A stretch of DNA of 34,155 nucleotides from contig JAIXRB010000032.1 in the NCBI GenBank assembly GCA_027485405.1, forward strand, positions 1 to 34,155, written 5' to 3'. Made by a program: the position numbers and the translations under genes. The notes beneath the pieces were generated by a model. It had not been told where the DNA came from, searched no databases, and saw nothing but the letters and a program-made list of their open reading frames with translations. The stretch comes from Leptospiraceae bacterium (GTDB taxonomy: Bacteria > Spirochaetota > Leptospiria > Leptospirales > Leptospiraceae). Shown here piece after piece: positions 1 through 6,670 of the stretch. Position 1 is the first letter of the stretch, and each line of letters starts with the position of its first letter.

Positions 1-219
1 AATGAAATCAGTTTAACTGAAGCCTGGAAGGTTTATTTAGATTCGGTGCCAGAACCGTTCCAAGAAAGTTTTCGCCTCTTTCTCCAAGGCAAAAAGATTT
101 CTGAAATTGGAAATCTTTTGGATGTTCATCAAAATACTATAAAAACTCGCATTTTTCGAGCAAAACTCTACTTGCAAAAAATATTCAATTCAGAAAAAAA
201 GGTGGGGAAGCTCTTATGA
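1..219 (+). CDS. ECF-type RNA polymerase sigma factor, C-terminal part (5' truncated by window)
   Basis: Frame 1 is open from the first base and stops at TGA 217-219, giving 72 residues. The fragment reads as sigma-70 region 4: a 'PEPFQESFRLF' helix, then 'ISEIGNLLDVHQNTIKTRIFRAK', the helix-turn-helix that binds the -35 element, with the usual T-x-K-x-R-x-x-R-A pattern of ECF factors. The missing N-terminal part would carry region 2. The stop overlaps the start of the next gene (ATGA), so the two are probably translationally coupled, as sigma/anti-sigma pairs often are. Family assignment is solid; which stress or target genes it controls cannot be seen here. Confidence 0.8.
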   Translation, partial: NEISLTEAWKVYLDSVPEPFQESFRLFLQGKKISEIGNLLDVHQNTIKTRIFRAKLYLQKIFNSEKKVGKLL

Positions 220-461
220 AAAAATGGGAACAATTGAATTCAGATCCAAATCTTGAAAACCGCGTTCTTCGTTATGTGGAAACTCGTGACAATCGGGAAT
301 CGAGAACTAGGCGCATCTTCCTTAGTGCGGCTTTCTCGTTCTTTCTTGTATTAGGCTATGCAACATTGAATTTTTACCAAGAAGAAGTTTTGGAAGCTAC
401 AGGGCATGAATTGCTCTCAGAGTTTGGATGGGACGTTTGGGAAGTGGCTCTAAGTGATTGA
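216..461 (+). CDS. Small one-helix membrane protein downstream of ECF sigma; possible anti-sigma factor
   Basis: 81 residues. A charged N-terminus of about 33 residues is followed by one hydrophobic segment (about 34-52, 'IFLSAAFSFFLVLGYATL') and a 30-residue acidic tail. Topology suggests cytoplasmic N-terminus and outside C-terminus. The gene overlaps the sigma factor stop by 4 bp, and a GGGGA stretch lies about 8 bases before the ATG. Position and topology fit an anti-sigma factor, but the zinc anti-sigma motif (H-x3-C-x2-C) is absent and the protein is shorter than typical anti-sigma factors. The role is inference from context only. It ends one base before the stop of the convergent Nudix gene. 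Confidence 0.6.
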   Translation: MKKWEQLNSDPNLENRVLRYVETRDNRESRTRRIFLSAAFSFFLVLGYATLNFYQEEVLEATGHELLSEFGWDVWEVALSD

Positions 462-462
462 A

Positions 463-981
463 TCAAGTTTTTAAAGGCTGGCCAATTAAAAACTCAGCGC
501 GCTCAATTAACTTAGTAAGAGGCGGTGAGAGAAGGGGAATCCCTGGGAAAAGAGGATCGGGCAAGACTTTGGTTGGATACCAATTCCATGCCTCGACTTC
601 GAGCTCTCCAACTTCCACTTTAGGAAGAGAGTTGCCTGGAAAGAGATAGAAAAAGTTCTCCCAATCATAAAACCAAACATTGACGGAGAATAGTGACCTT
701 AGTTCTCCAGAATTCGGCCAAGCAAAGGGAGAAAGCAAAACAATCTCTTCTTTTGCTTCACGCATTGCAGTTTCTCGCTTAATTTCTGTATAATTCCGAA
801 TGAAAAAACCTTGTTTGCCCTTATCTTCCGTATGCAAAGACTGCCCCGTTGCTACTGTAAAGACTCCCTTGTAGGGACTGTTTTTTCTTTTTCCGAGCAG
901 AATATGAAGAATCCCTTCCTTGTTTTTCGCAAACAGAAAGAGACCAGCTCCTTTGAAGTTAATAGGCTTTCGCTTTTTCAT
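463..981 (-). CDS. Nudix hydrolase with an atypical Nudix box
   Basis: 172 residues. The N-terminal strand 'GAGLFLFAKNKEGILHILLGKR' and the later 'ETAMREAKEEI' identify a Nudix fold, which hydrolyses nucleoside diphosphates linked to another moiety. The catalytic core E66-x7-R74-E75-x2-E78-E79 is present. Two features differ from the standard G-x5-E-x7-R-E-U-x-E-E-x-G-U box: the nearest glycine (G58) is seven rather than five residues before E66, and V81 stands where the second glycine should be. A loop of about 15 residues lies just before the box. Substrate is unknown. It lies 15 bp downstream of the CoA-binding gene on the same strand and is probably cotranscribed with it. No clear Shine-Dalgarno is seen. 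Confidence 0.75.
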   Translation of the reverse strand: MKKRKPINFKGAGLFLFAKNKEGILHILLGKRKNSPYKGVFTVATGQSLHTEDKGKQGFFIRNYTEIKRETAMREAKEEIVLLSPFAWPNSGELRSLFSVNVWFYDWENFFYLFPGNSLPKVEVGELEVEAWNWYPTKVLPDPLFPGIPLLSPPLTKLIERAEFLIGQPLKT

Positions 982-996
982 AAAAACAACTTAGAT

Positions 997-1407
997 TTAG
1001 AAAAGTCTTTTGTGTTCGACTAGCAAACAGCGATTGGAAACGACACGGATTCCTGCTTTCTCTGCTTTGGCTTCTGCTTCTGGATGTTCTATACCAAGCT
1101 GAAGCCATAGAAACTCAACTCCCCCTAGTTTCAAAATCTCTTCTACTAGCCCAGGGATTTTATCACTTGCCCGAAAAACCTGTACAAATTTGCGTTCAGA
1201 GGGATCTGTGTCTTCTAAACTTTGGTAAATTTTGAACCCACCTGCGGAGTGTGGTTTTGGATAGACTCCTACAATGCTCCACCCTTGGTTTCTCATATAG
1301 TCGGGCACATAGAAACTAGGTTTGGAAGGATTGTCACTCAATCCCAGAACAGTGATTTGTTTATAGGTTTCTAAGAGAGTTTTGATTTCCGAGTCTTTGA
1401 CATTCAT
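997..1407 (-). CDS. CoA-binding domain protein (YccU-like)
   Basis: 136 residues, the usual length for stand-alone CoA_binding (Rossmann-like) proteins related to E. coli YccU and the N-terminal domain of succinyl-CoA synthetase alpha. Visible signatures are 'ITVLGLSDNPSKPSFYV' (residues about 18-34) and 'GWSIVGVYPKP' for the second strand, then 'EFLWLQLGIEHPEAEAKAEKAGIRVVSNRCLLVEH', the conserved C-terminal half. The biochemical role of the family is not settled. First gene of a probable two-gene unit with the Nudix gene. Its start codon sits only a few bases after a good promoter (1413-1442), so the mRNA may be leaderless. Confidence 0.8.
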   Translation of the reverse strand: MNVKDSEIKTLLETYKQITVLGLSDNPSKPSFYVPDYMRNQGWSIVGVYPKPHSAGGFKIYQSLEDTDPSERKFVQVFRASDKIPGLVEEILKLGGVEFLWLQLGIEHPEAEAKAEKAGIRVVSNRCLLVEHKRLF

Positions 1408-1412
1408 TCGAA

Positions 1413-1442
1413 AATCTAGACTTCTCTAGCTTTCTCTGTCAA
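1413..1442 (-). promoter_or_regulatory. Sigma-70-like promoter for the CoA-binding/Nudix pair
   Basis: On the minus strand TTGACA (1442-1437), an 18-base spacer and TAGATT (1418-1413) match the housekeeping consensus at 6/6 and 4-5/6 positions. The expected transcription start, 6-7 bases after the -10, falls on or next to the A of the ATG at 1407, leaving essentially no 5' leader. Found by eye; not tested. Confidence 0.5.
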
Positions 1443-1464
1443 GGTTTAAAGCAAATAGCTTCAA

Positions 1465-1486
1465 AATCTAAACTCTCTTTTAGATT
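1465..1486. repeat. 8-bp perfect inverted repeat in a divergent intergenic region
   Basis: AATCTAAA (1465-1472) and TTTAGATT (1479-1486) are perfect reverse complements separated by CTCTCT. The repeat lies between two divergent promoters, ending 11 bases upstream of the -35 box of the DoxX/ppnP promoter and about 22 bases upstream of the minus-strand -35. Size and placement fit a dimeric repressor or activator site, but there is no regulator gene next to it. A chance AT-rich palindrome is possible. Confidence 0.35.
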
Positions 1487-1496
1487 CTGCTTGGAA

Positions 1497-1526
1497 TTGT
1501 CAGCAAAAATCGTTTTGTGTTAGAAT
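1497..1526 (+). promoter_or_regulatory. Sigma-70-like promoter for the DoxX-ppnP pair
   Basis: TTGTCA (1497-1502), an 18-base spacer and TAGAAT (1521-1526) fit a housekeeping promoter. The predicted start is near 1533, about 15 bases before the ATG at 1548. A GGCGG at 1531-1535 may contribute to ribosome binding. Read by eye only. Confidence 0.45.
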
Positions 1527-1547
1527 GAAGGGCGGTAATCTACGACT

Positions 1548-1931
1548 ATGAATCAATTTAAAAAACCAGCACGGTACATCACTGGAGCCATTTTCATCTT
1601 TGCCGGGCTCAACCATTTTCTAAACCCAGAGTTTTATATTCAGATGATTCCTCCATTTCTACCCGAGCCCGCAATCCTAAACATCCTAAGTGGTATAGCG
1701 GAGATGATTTTAGGAATAGGACTCATGGTTCCCATGACTGTCAATTTAGCAGTCTATGGATTGATTGCCTTATTAATCGCCATTTTTCCCGCCAATGTGC
1801 AAATGTTACACGATGCTATGAACTCTCCAACACCGATTTTTCCGGTTTGGCTTTTGGTACTTAGATTGCCTCTGCAAGCTCTTATGATTGCCTGGGTGTA
1901 TTGGCTAAAAAAGGAGAAAAAACATGTCTGA
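1548..1931 (+). CDS. DoxX family integral membrane protein
   Basis: 127 residues with four hydrophobic segments (about 9-26, 43-63, 66-84, 100-118). The motif 'FAGLNHFLNPEFYIQMIPPFLP' near the N-terminus, followed by 'LSGIAEMILGIGLMVP', is typical of small DoxX/DoxD-like membrane proteins. Functions proposed for the family are varied (redox or membrane homeostasis), and none can be assigned from sequence. The 3' end overlaps the ATG of ppnP by 8 bp and carries its Shine-Dalgarno, so both are cotranscribed from the promoter at 1497-1526. Confidence 0.8.
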   Translation: MNQFKKPARYITGAIFIFAGLNHFLNPEFYIQMIPPFLPEPAILNILSGIAEMILGIGLMVPMTVNLAVYGLIALLIAIFPANVQMLHDAMNSPTPIFPVWLLVLRLPLQALMIAWVYWLKKEKKHV

Positions 1932-2238
1932 ATTCAAAGATGTAACTGTAGTCAAACAAGCGAATGTTTATTTTGAAGGGAAAGTTACAAGTAGATCTAT
2001 ACTTTTTGGTGATGGTACTAAAAAAACTCTGGGAATCATGCTCCCTGGCGAGTATGAGTTTGGAACCGATCTTGCAGAAGACATGGAGATTTTGTCTGGT
2101 GAGCTAACGTACAAACTTCCAGGTTCAACCGACTGGCTTGTTATAAGAGGCAAGGGCAGTTTTCATGTCCCTGCCCAATCTAAATTTCAACTGAAGGTAA
2201 CAACCGTTACCGACTATTGTTGTAGTTTTCTTAAGTAA
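1924..2238 (+). CDS. ppnP: Pyrimidine/purine nucleoside phosphorylase
   Basis: 104 residues, close to the usual ~94 of the PpnP (YaiE, former DUF1255) family, a small cupin-fold enzyme that splits nucleosides with phosphate into base and ribose-1-phosphate. Family signatures are 'NVYFEGKVTSR', 'DGTKKTLGIMLPGEYEFGT', 'EDMEILSGELTYKLPG' and 'GKGSFHVPAQSKFQLKV'. It would act in cytoplasmic nucleoside salvage. A strong AAGGAG (1911-1916) lies seven bases before the ATG, inside the end of the DoxX gene. The residues before 'NVYFEG' are slightly longer than in E. coli. Confidence 0.9.
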   Translation: MSEFKDVTVVKQANVYFEGKVTSRSILFGDGTKKTLGIMLPGEYEFGTDLAEDMEILSGELTYKLPGSTDWLVIRGKGSFHVPAQSKFQLKVTTVTDYCCSFLK

Positions 2239-2248
2239 ACTACTCGAC

Positions 2249-3547
2249 CTAGGAAAGAGTAAAGTGCCTTAACCCATTCACTTTGGCTTTCAAATCGCTA
2301 CGAAAGTCAGGGTGAGCAATGGAGATCAAAAGTTCTGCTCTTTCTCGAAGAGTCTTTCCGAATAGGTTTACGGCACCAAACTCTGTTACGATCCAATGGA
2401 CATGTCCTCTGGTAGTGACAACTCCAGCACCTGGTTTCAACTCGAAAGCAATGCGAGAGAATTTCCCGCCTGCGGCTGTGGCAGGTAGAGCGATGATAGG
2501 CTTTCCGCCTTTAGACAGTGCCGCTCCTCGAATAAAATCCATCTGACCACCGATCCCTGAAAAAATCTTATGACCCATAGAATCTGCACAAACTTGGCCA
2601 GTTAAATCTAGTTCTAAAGCAGAATTGATCGCCACTACTTTGTCGTTCTTTCGAATCAATTGAGTATCATTTGTTCGATCACAAGGATGAAACTCGATTG
2701 CTGGATTGTCATGTATAAAATCAAACAGGCGCTTGGTTCCTGCGGCAAAGCTTGTCACCAGTCTGAATTGATGAACATTTTTGGCTTTGTTGGTGATTGC
2801 CCCAGATTCAAACAAATCTAACACACGATCAGAAAACATTTCCGTATGGATTCCCAAATCTTGCTTTCCTTTGAGTCGAGTGAGAACGGCATCTGGAATT
2901 CCGCCAATTCCCATTTGCAAACAAGAACCATCTTCCACGAGACCTGCGACCAATTCTCCAATCTTAGCCTCTACATCGGACTCTTCAGCAAGCGGATGTT
3001 CGTGGAGCGGTCGATTTGTTAAGGTGAACGCTTTTATTTTTCGAAAGGGGACAACTGTGTTTCCATGAGAACGTGGCATCTGTTCATTGATTTCCGCAAT
3101 GATGATTTTTGCAGATTCTGCCGCGGCCTTGGCTGTATCAACGGAAGTTCCCAACGTACAAAAACCATGCGCGTCGGGGGGCGAGAGTTGCAAGAAAGCA
3201 ACATCTAGAGGAACATGCCCTTTTAAAAACAAAGAAGGAATCTCTGAGAGAAAGATGGGCATGAAATCCGCTCTTCCTTCTTCGATTGGTTTTCGCATTC
3301 CAGCTCCCGTAAAAAGAGAGATGGAACGAAATTGATTGGAATACTGGGGTTCAACAAACTTGAGTTCCCCTGTTAAATGCAGATGATAGAGCTTTATACT
3401 GTTTAGATCGGATCGTTTTACCATTGCATCCAGGAGTGGGGTCGGGGTTGCCGAAGCTCCATGGACAAAGATGCGGTCTCCTGATTTTACAAGGCGGAGT
3501 GCGTCTTCGGGGCTCTGGGCTTGGGATTTCCAATTTTCGGGTGTCAT
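2249..3547 (-). CDS. Acetyl-CoA hydrolase/transferase family (4-hydroxybutyrate CoA-transferase-like)
   Basis: 432 residues, full length for class I CoA-transferases of the Cat1/Cat2/AbfT group. These enzymes move CoA between acids through a glutamyl-CoA intermediate; the candidate catalytic glutamate is E236 in 'LGIHTEMFSD'. Other signatures are 'GDRIFVHGASATPTPLL' at the N-terminus, 'CLQMGIGGIPDAVL' (about 209-222), 'GIGGQMDFIRGA' and 'VVTTRGHVHWIVTEFGAVNLFG'. Likely substrates are acetate, propionate, butyrate or 4-hydroxybutyrate; sequence alone does not decide. An AGGA lies about nine bases before the ATG. It is divergent from the GDT1-type gene and nearly abuts ppnP tail to tail. Confidence 0.88.
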   Translation of the reverse strand: MTPENWKSQAQSPEDALRLVKSGDRIFVHGASATPTPLLDAMVKRSDLNSIKLYHLHLTGELKFVEPQYSNQFRSISLFTGAGMRKPIEEGRADFMPIFLSEIPSLFLKGHVPLDVAFLQLSPPDAHGFCTLGTSVDTAKAAAESAKIIIAEINEQMPRSHGNTVVPFRKIKAFTLTNRPLHEHPLAEESDVEAKIGELVAGLVEDGSCLQMGIGGIPDAVLTRLKGKQDLGIHTEMFSDRVLDLFESGAITNKAKNVHQFRLVTSFAAGTKRLFDFIHDNPAIEFHPCDRTNDTQLIRKNDKVVAINSALELDLTGQVCADSMGHKIFSGIGGQMDFIRGAALSKGGKPIIALPATAAGGKFSRIAFELKPGAGVVTTRGHVHWIVTEFGAVNLFGKTLRERAELLISIAHPDFRSDLKAKVNGLRHFTLS

Positions 3548-3628
3548 GTAATGTTTCCTGCTACAAATGATCAGGTTCGTAGTAGAAAAAGAAAAGGCAA
3601 GCAGTTCCTGGATTTGAAACTTGGAAAC

Positions 3629-3895
3629 ATGCAGACTTTTTTGACCATTTTTATAACAGTCTTTTTGGCTGAATTAGGCGATAAGACTCAGCTTGCCACA
3701 ATGCTGTATTCAGCAGATGCCCCTATCTCGCGTTGGTTTGTTTTCCTTGCTTCTTCCCTCGCTTTGGTTGTTGCTTCAGCTTTGGGAGTTTTGTTTGGAT
3801 CTTTGATAGCGGAACTTGGGATTGAAACTCATTTAAAGAAACTAGCAGGAGCGGCTTTCATTCTCCTGGGAGTTTGGACTCTCTGGGGAAAATAA
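3629..3895 (+). CDS. Half-size TMEM165/GDT1 (UPF0016) family cation transporter
   Basis: 88 residues from ATG 3629. The longer frame from 3521 adds 36 residues that are basic, overlap the neighbouring divergent gene and lack family features, so I reject that start. The hallmark E-x-G-D-K-T-Q motif is present ('FLAELGDKTQLA', E15-G17-D18-K19-T20). Three hydrophobic segments follow (about 1-14, 30-58, 67-87). GDT1 proteins exchange Ca2+/Mn2+ for H+; full-size members carry two such repeats in inverted orientation, whereas this gene encodes only one, so it should act as a dimer. No second repeat lies next to it. Confidence 0.8.
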   Translation: MQTFLTIFITVFLAELGDKTQLATMLYSADAPISRWFVFLASSLALVVASALGVLFGSLIAELGIETHLKKLAGAAFILLGVWTLWGK

Positions 3896-3896
3896 T

Positions 3897-4928
3897 CTAC
3901 TTTCCCCTAGGACTGGATTCTGTGCCATCCGAAAACTTCGCAAAACGAGATTTCCCCGTATGCACCGGGTCATACGAAGGCCAAGGCCACCCTCCAAATT
4001 GAGTTCTTTGGTAGTCACTAAACGCTTGTTGAATTTCGGTGGGTGAGTTCATGACAAATGGGCCATATTGAGCCACTGGTTCGCCAATGGGTTTAGCTTC
4101 TAAAACCAGAAAACTGCTTGGTTCACTTCCATTTTTCAAAACAGAAGGAACTTGCGAATCCAAAGATAACAATAATCTACCTTGCGATTGTTCATTTCCT
4201 ACGGTAACCTTCGTCTGGGAATAGTGGTATAGATTTCTATTGGTTCGAATGGAAGAAGCAGGTAGAGTGAATTCTGCCTCTGGGGCAAGATGAAGGATGT
4301 AGATTCCCACTTCATTTGCGGGGTCTGCCGCCCATGAGTTTGGAGGTGGATCTAGAGCGATGCGACCAAATAGAGATCCAGATATTACTTTTACCTTTGT
4401 TTCTCGACCTAGCTCATCTTTGTGAACCACTCTTGGAATTTTTTCATTCCAAAACATTGTGAAGTGGGGGTTCACCATCTTGTTTTTGCTAGGTAGGTTG
4501 AGCCAAATCTGGAAAAGCTCTGCTGTGTTTGGTGCATCTTCCTTTACCAAGGGAAACATTTCCGAGTGCTGGATGCCTGATCCTGCCGTCATCCATTGGA
4601 CGTCCCCATCGCCATAACGCCCAGCGGCACCAAAGGAATCGGCATGATCCACCAATCCTTGTTCGACTATGGTAACTGTTTCAAATCCCCGGTGTGGGTG
4701 ACCTGGAAACCCTGGGATGGAGGAGCCATGATACATTCTCCATCCATCTTTTCCTGCAAAGTCTTGCCCAATGTCTCTTCCAGAAAGGCTAGCCTTTGGT
4801 CCAAATTTTCCGTTTCCTTGGGGGTAGTAATCCAAGTGGTGGACACAAAACAGAAAGGGATCAGAGGTTGGCCATTGAAACCCCAATGGCTCTTTGCGTA
4901 AGATCTGCGATTTAGTTTCGGAATTCAT
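3897..4928 (-). CDS. Pirin family protein
   Basis: 343 residues, two cupin domains. The N-terminal cupin has the full metal-binding set of pirins: H77 and H79 in 'HPHRGFETVT', H121 and E123 in 'MTAGSGIQHSEMFP'. The C-terminal half has the pirin_C pattern ('LVLEAKPIGEPVAQYGPFVMNSPTEIQQAFSDYQ'). Bacterial pirins are variously reported as quercetinases or metabolic regulators; which applies here is unknown. The stop is two bases from the stop of the GDT1-type gene (convergent). Start ATG 4928 follows a weak ribosome-binding region. Confidence 0.88.
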   Translation of the reverse strand: MNSETKSQILRKEPLGFQWPTSDPFLFCVHHLDYYPQGNGKFGPKASLSGRDIGQDFAGKDGWRMYHGSSIPGFPGHPHRGFETVTIVEQGLVDHADSFGAAGRYGDGDVQWMTAGSGIQHSEMFPLVKEDAPNTAELFQIWLNLPSKNKMVNPHFTMFWNEKIPRVVHKDELGRETKVKVISGSLFGRIALDPPPNSWAADPANEVGIYILHLAPEAEFTLPASSIRTNRNLYHYSQTKVTVGNEQSQGRLLLSLDSQVPSVLKNGSEPSSFLVLEAKPIGEPVAQYGPFVMNSPTEIQQAFSDYQRTQFGGWPWPSYDPVHTGKSRFAKFSDGTESSPRGK

Positions 4929-4980
4929 TTTGGCTCTTTATTCTTGGACGAAGGTTTTCAAGAAAATGGTGGAGAAAAGG

Positions 4981-5850
4981 TTAGGTTTGGAAGCCTACTT
5001 CCATTTGCTTAGCCACCTTTGCAATCCATGAGCTAAAATAGTTTGCTATAGAACGAAGGAGTAAAAGGTCGAATTCTTCAGTTTCTACCTTTGCGGCGGA
5101 ATGCAAGGACTGAATTGCAAAAACGTATTTTCCACGAAAGTCCAAGAGAGAGCTATTTGGGGGAAAATACTGCATCATGCGGGCATACTGGATTTCATCA
5201 AAACCGTATTCGACTCTCCAACCTTTTAGCAAGGATTCACAACTGTACTTTTGGGAGAGAGCCTGTTGTGCCACTAACAAAAAGAACATGGACTCAAGGG
5301 CAAGCCAGGTGATTTCCATATGCAAAGCCGCGACTTCGGTTAGTATGCTATCAGATGACTCAATCGTTTTCTTTAAGTTAGGAGATTTAGCTATAAAAGT
5401 TCCTAGCTTGTTGAAAACTTTGATATGAGAAAGAATAGAATCTACGTCTTTTTTTTCTAAACTGGTTTCCTTCTGCAATATCTTAGCAATATCCGCCTTA
5501 GGGCCGTTTGAATAGAAAAATTCTATGAGCTGAAACACGATATCGATAGAGAACTTAGAATGTTCTCCTTTTTCATACAAAAGTTCATTTTGATAGGTTT
5601 CAAAGATTCGAAAAATCAAATACTCCAGTTTTTCTGAATTCAAAGCAGAGAGAGGCTTCAGAAGCCCTTTTAGCTCCAAGACAAACTCAAATCGATCGGA
5701 TTCTAGATACTTTTGAGGTTGGTTTTTAAAGGTTCGAATGCTGAGATCACCATTCAATTTCAATAATCCATCCCTATACTCGGGTTGCCGTGCGATTGAC
5801 TTCCAAAGAAGCCCAGCGCGACCAAAGGAATGAGAGTCTTGAGTTTCCAT
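4981..5850 (-). CDS. Unknown alpha-helical protein
   Basis: I do not recognise this family. From ATG 5850 it has 289 residues; the frame stays open upstream to a GTG at 5937 (318 residues), but the extra 29 residues are basic, lack a visible ribosome-binding site and run across the promoter region of the divergent nitroreductase gene, so I prefer the shorter form. The protein is rich in leucine, phenylalanine and charged residues, almost certainly mostly helical, with no signal peptide and no clear membrane span except a weak hydrophobic stretch near 'LALESMFFLLVAQQALS'. It is flanked by pirin downstream. No function proposed. Confidence 0.65.
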   Translation of the reverse strand: METQDSHSFGRAGLLWKSIARQPEYRDGLLKLNGDLSIRTFKNQPQKYLESDRFEFVLELKGLLKPLSALNSEKLEYLIFRIFETYQNELLYEKGEHSKFSIDIVFQLIEFFYSNGPKADIAKILQKETSLEKKDVDSILSHIKVFNKLGTFIAKSPNLKKTIESSDSILTEVAALHMEITWLALESMFFLLVAQQALSQKYSCESLLKGWRVEYGFDEIQYARMMQYFPPNSSLLDFRGKYVFAIQSLHSAAKVETEEFDLLLLRSIANYFSSWIAKVAKQMEVGFQT

Positions 5851-5915
5851 AGTTTGTAAAAATCTAAACAAGTTGCTGAAGAAGTGGGCAGATTTTGATC
5901 TTTGGCCTCTTTTCT

Positions 5916-5944
5916 TTGCTTCCTGAATCCTTTGCACTTACAAT
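5916..5944 (+). promoter_or_regulatory. Sigma-70-like promoter for the nitroreductase gene
   Basis: TTGCTT (5916-5921), a 17-base spacer and TACAAT (5939-5944) resemble a housekeeping promoter. Transcription would begin near 5951, which rules out a coding start at 5895 and leaves ATG 5991 or 6024. Seen by eye only. Confidence 0.4.
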
Positions 5945-6023
5945 GCAACACTCGTGCCTAAAAGTAAAAAACCCTTGCTCCAAGACCCGTATGAGTTGGC
6001 ATGGAAACGAGGCTCTTCACTAC

Positions 6024-6653
6024 ATGAACTACTTAGAAAAACTAAATTGGCGCTATGCCGCAAAGCAAATGGACGGGAAAAAGATCCCAAAAGAAAAACT
6101 AGACCGAATCCTCGAAGCAATCCAGCTTGCCCCTACCTCTCTGGGCTTACAACCGTTTGAGGTTTTAGTCTTAGATTCCGAAGAAGCCAGGAAAAAACTC
6201 GTTCCAGAAGGAAACAATCAGCCTCAAGTGTTACAGAGTTCCTGCCTTTTGGTTTTTGCCGTTTATCGGAAAATAGATGAAACATATGTTGATTCCTATA
6301 TTAACCAAATAGCAGAAACCCGAGGTGAGCCACCAGAATCGCTCGCTGGCTTTCGCAAATCCATTCTTAGCTCTGTGCAAGGTAGAACTCTAGAAAGCTG
6401 TCAAGAATGGTCAGCCAGACAGGCTTACATTGCATTTGGGTTTGGATTAGCCGCCGCCGCCTTAGAAGAAGTAGATGCCACCCCTATGGAAGGGTTTAAA
6501 CCAGAAAAAGTAGATGAGATTTTTGAGCTTGGATCTAAAAACTTAAAATCAGTAGTCATGCTGGCATTGGGGTATCGAAATGCGGATAAAGATCCATTGG
6601 CGAAAAAAAAGAAAGTTCGAAAACCAAAAGAAAGATTCTTTCATTTTCTCTAA
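6024..6653 (+). CDS. NAD(P)H-dependent nitroreductase (NfsB-like, FMN)
   Basis: 209 residues from ATG 6024, close to the ~217 of NfsB-type enzymes. 'NWRYAAKQMDGKKIP' matches the N-terminal 'R.S...F' FMN-binding region; 'QLAPTSLGLQPFEVLVLDSEE' is the characteristic 'aPSs.n.QPw.f.v' segment; 'AYIAFGFGLAAAALEEVDATPMEGF' is the conserved helix and loop before the C-terminal FMN-binding part; 'VVMLALGYR' closes the domain. Such flavoproteins reduce quinones or nitro-aromatics; the natural substrate is unknown. An ATG at 5991 would add 11 residues; upstream starts are excluded by the promoter. It ends in a lysine-rich tail of about 20 residues. Confidence 0.85.
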   Translation: MNYLEKLNWRYAAKQMDGKKIPKEKLDRILEAIQLAPTSLGLQPFEVLVLDSEEARKKLVPEGNNQPQVLQSSCLLVFAVYRKIDETYVDSYINQIAETRGEPPESLAGFRKSILSSVQGRTLESCQEWSARQAYIAFGFGLAAAALEEVDATPMEGFKPEKVDEIFELGSKNLKSVVMLALGYRNADKDPLAKKKKVRKPKERFFHFL

Positions 6654-6670
6654 ACAATGGTTAGCGTTCG

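Noticed and set aside
3885..3907. GGGGAAA / TTTCCCC stem between convergent GDT1-type and pirin genes
   Set aside because: The 7-bp stem overlaps both stop codons but has a nine-base loop and no T-run on either side, so it does not qualify as an intrinsic terminator.
5851..5937. GTG-started 29-residue extension of the unknown protein at 4981-5850
   Set aside because: Basic low-complexity stretch with no ribosome-binding site, overlapping the divergent promoter; not fully excluded.
5895..6023. Longer N-terminus for the nitroreductase
   Set aside because: The region contains the best promoter and non-family residues; the FMN-binding N-terminus starts at 6024.
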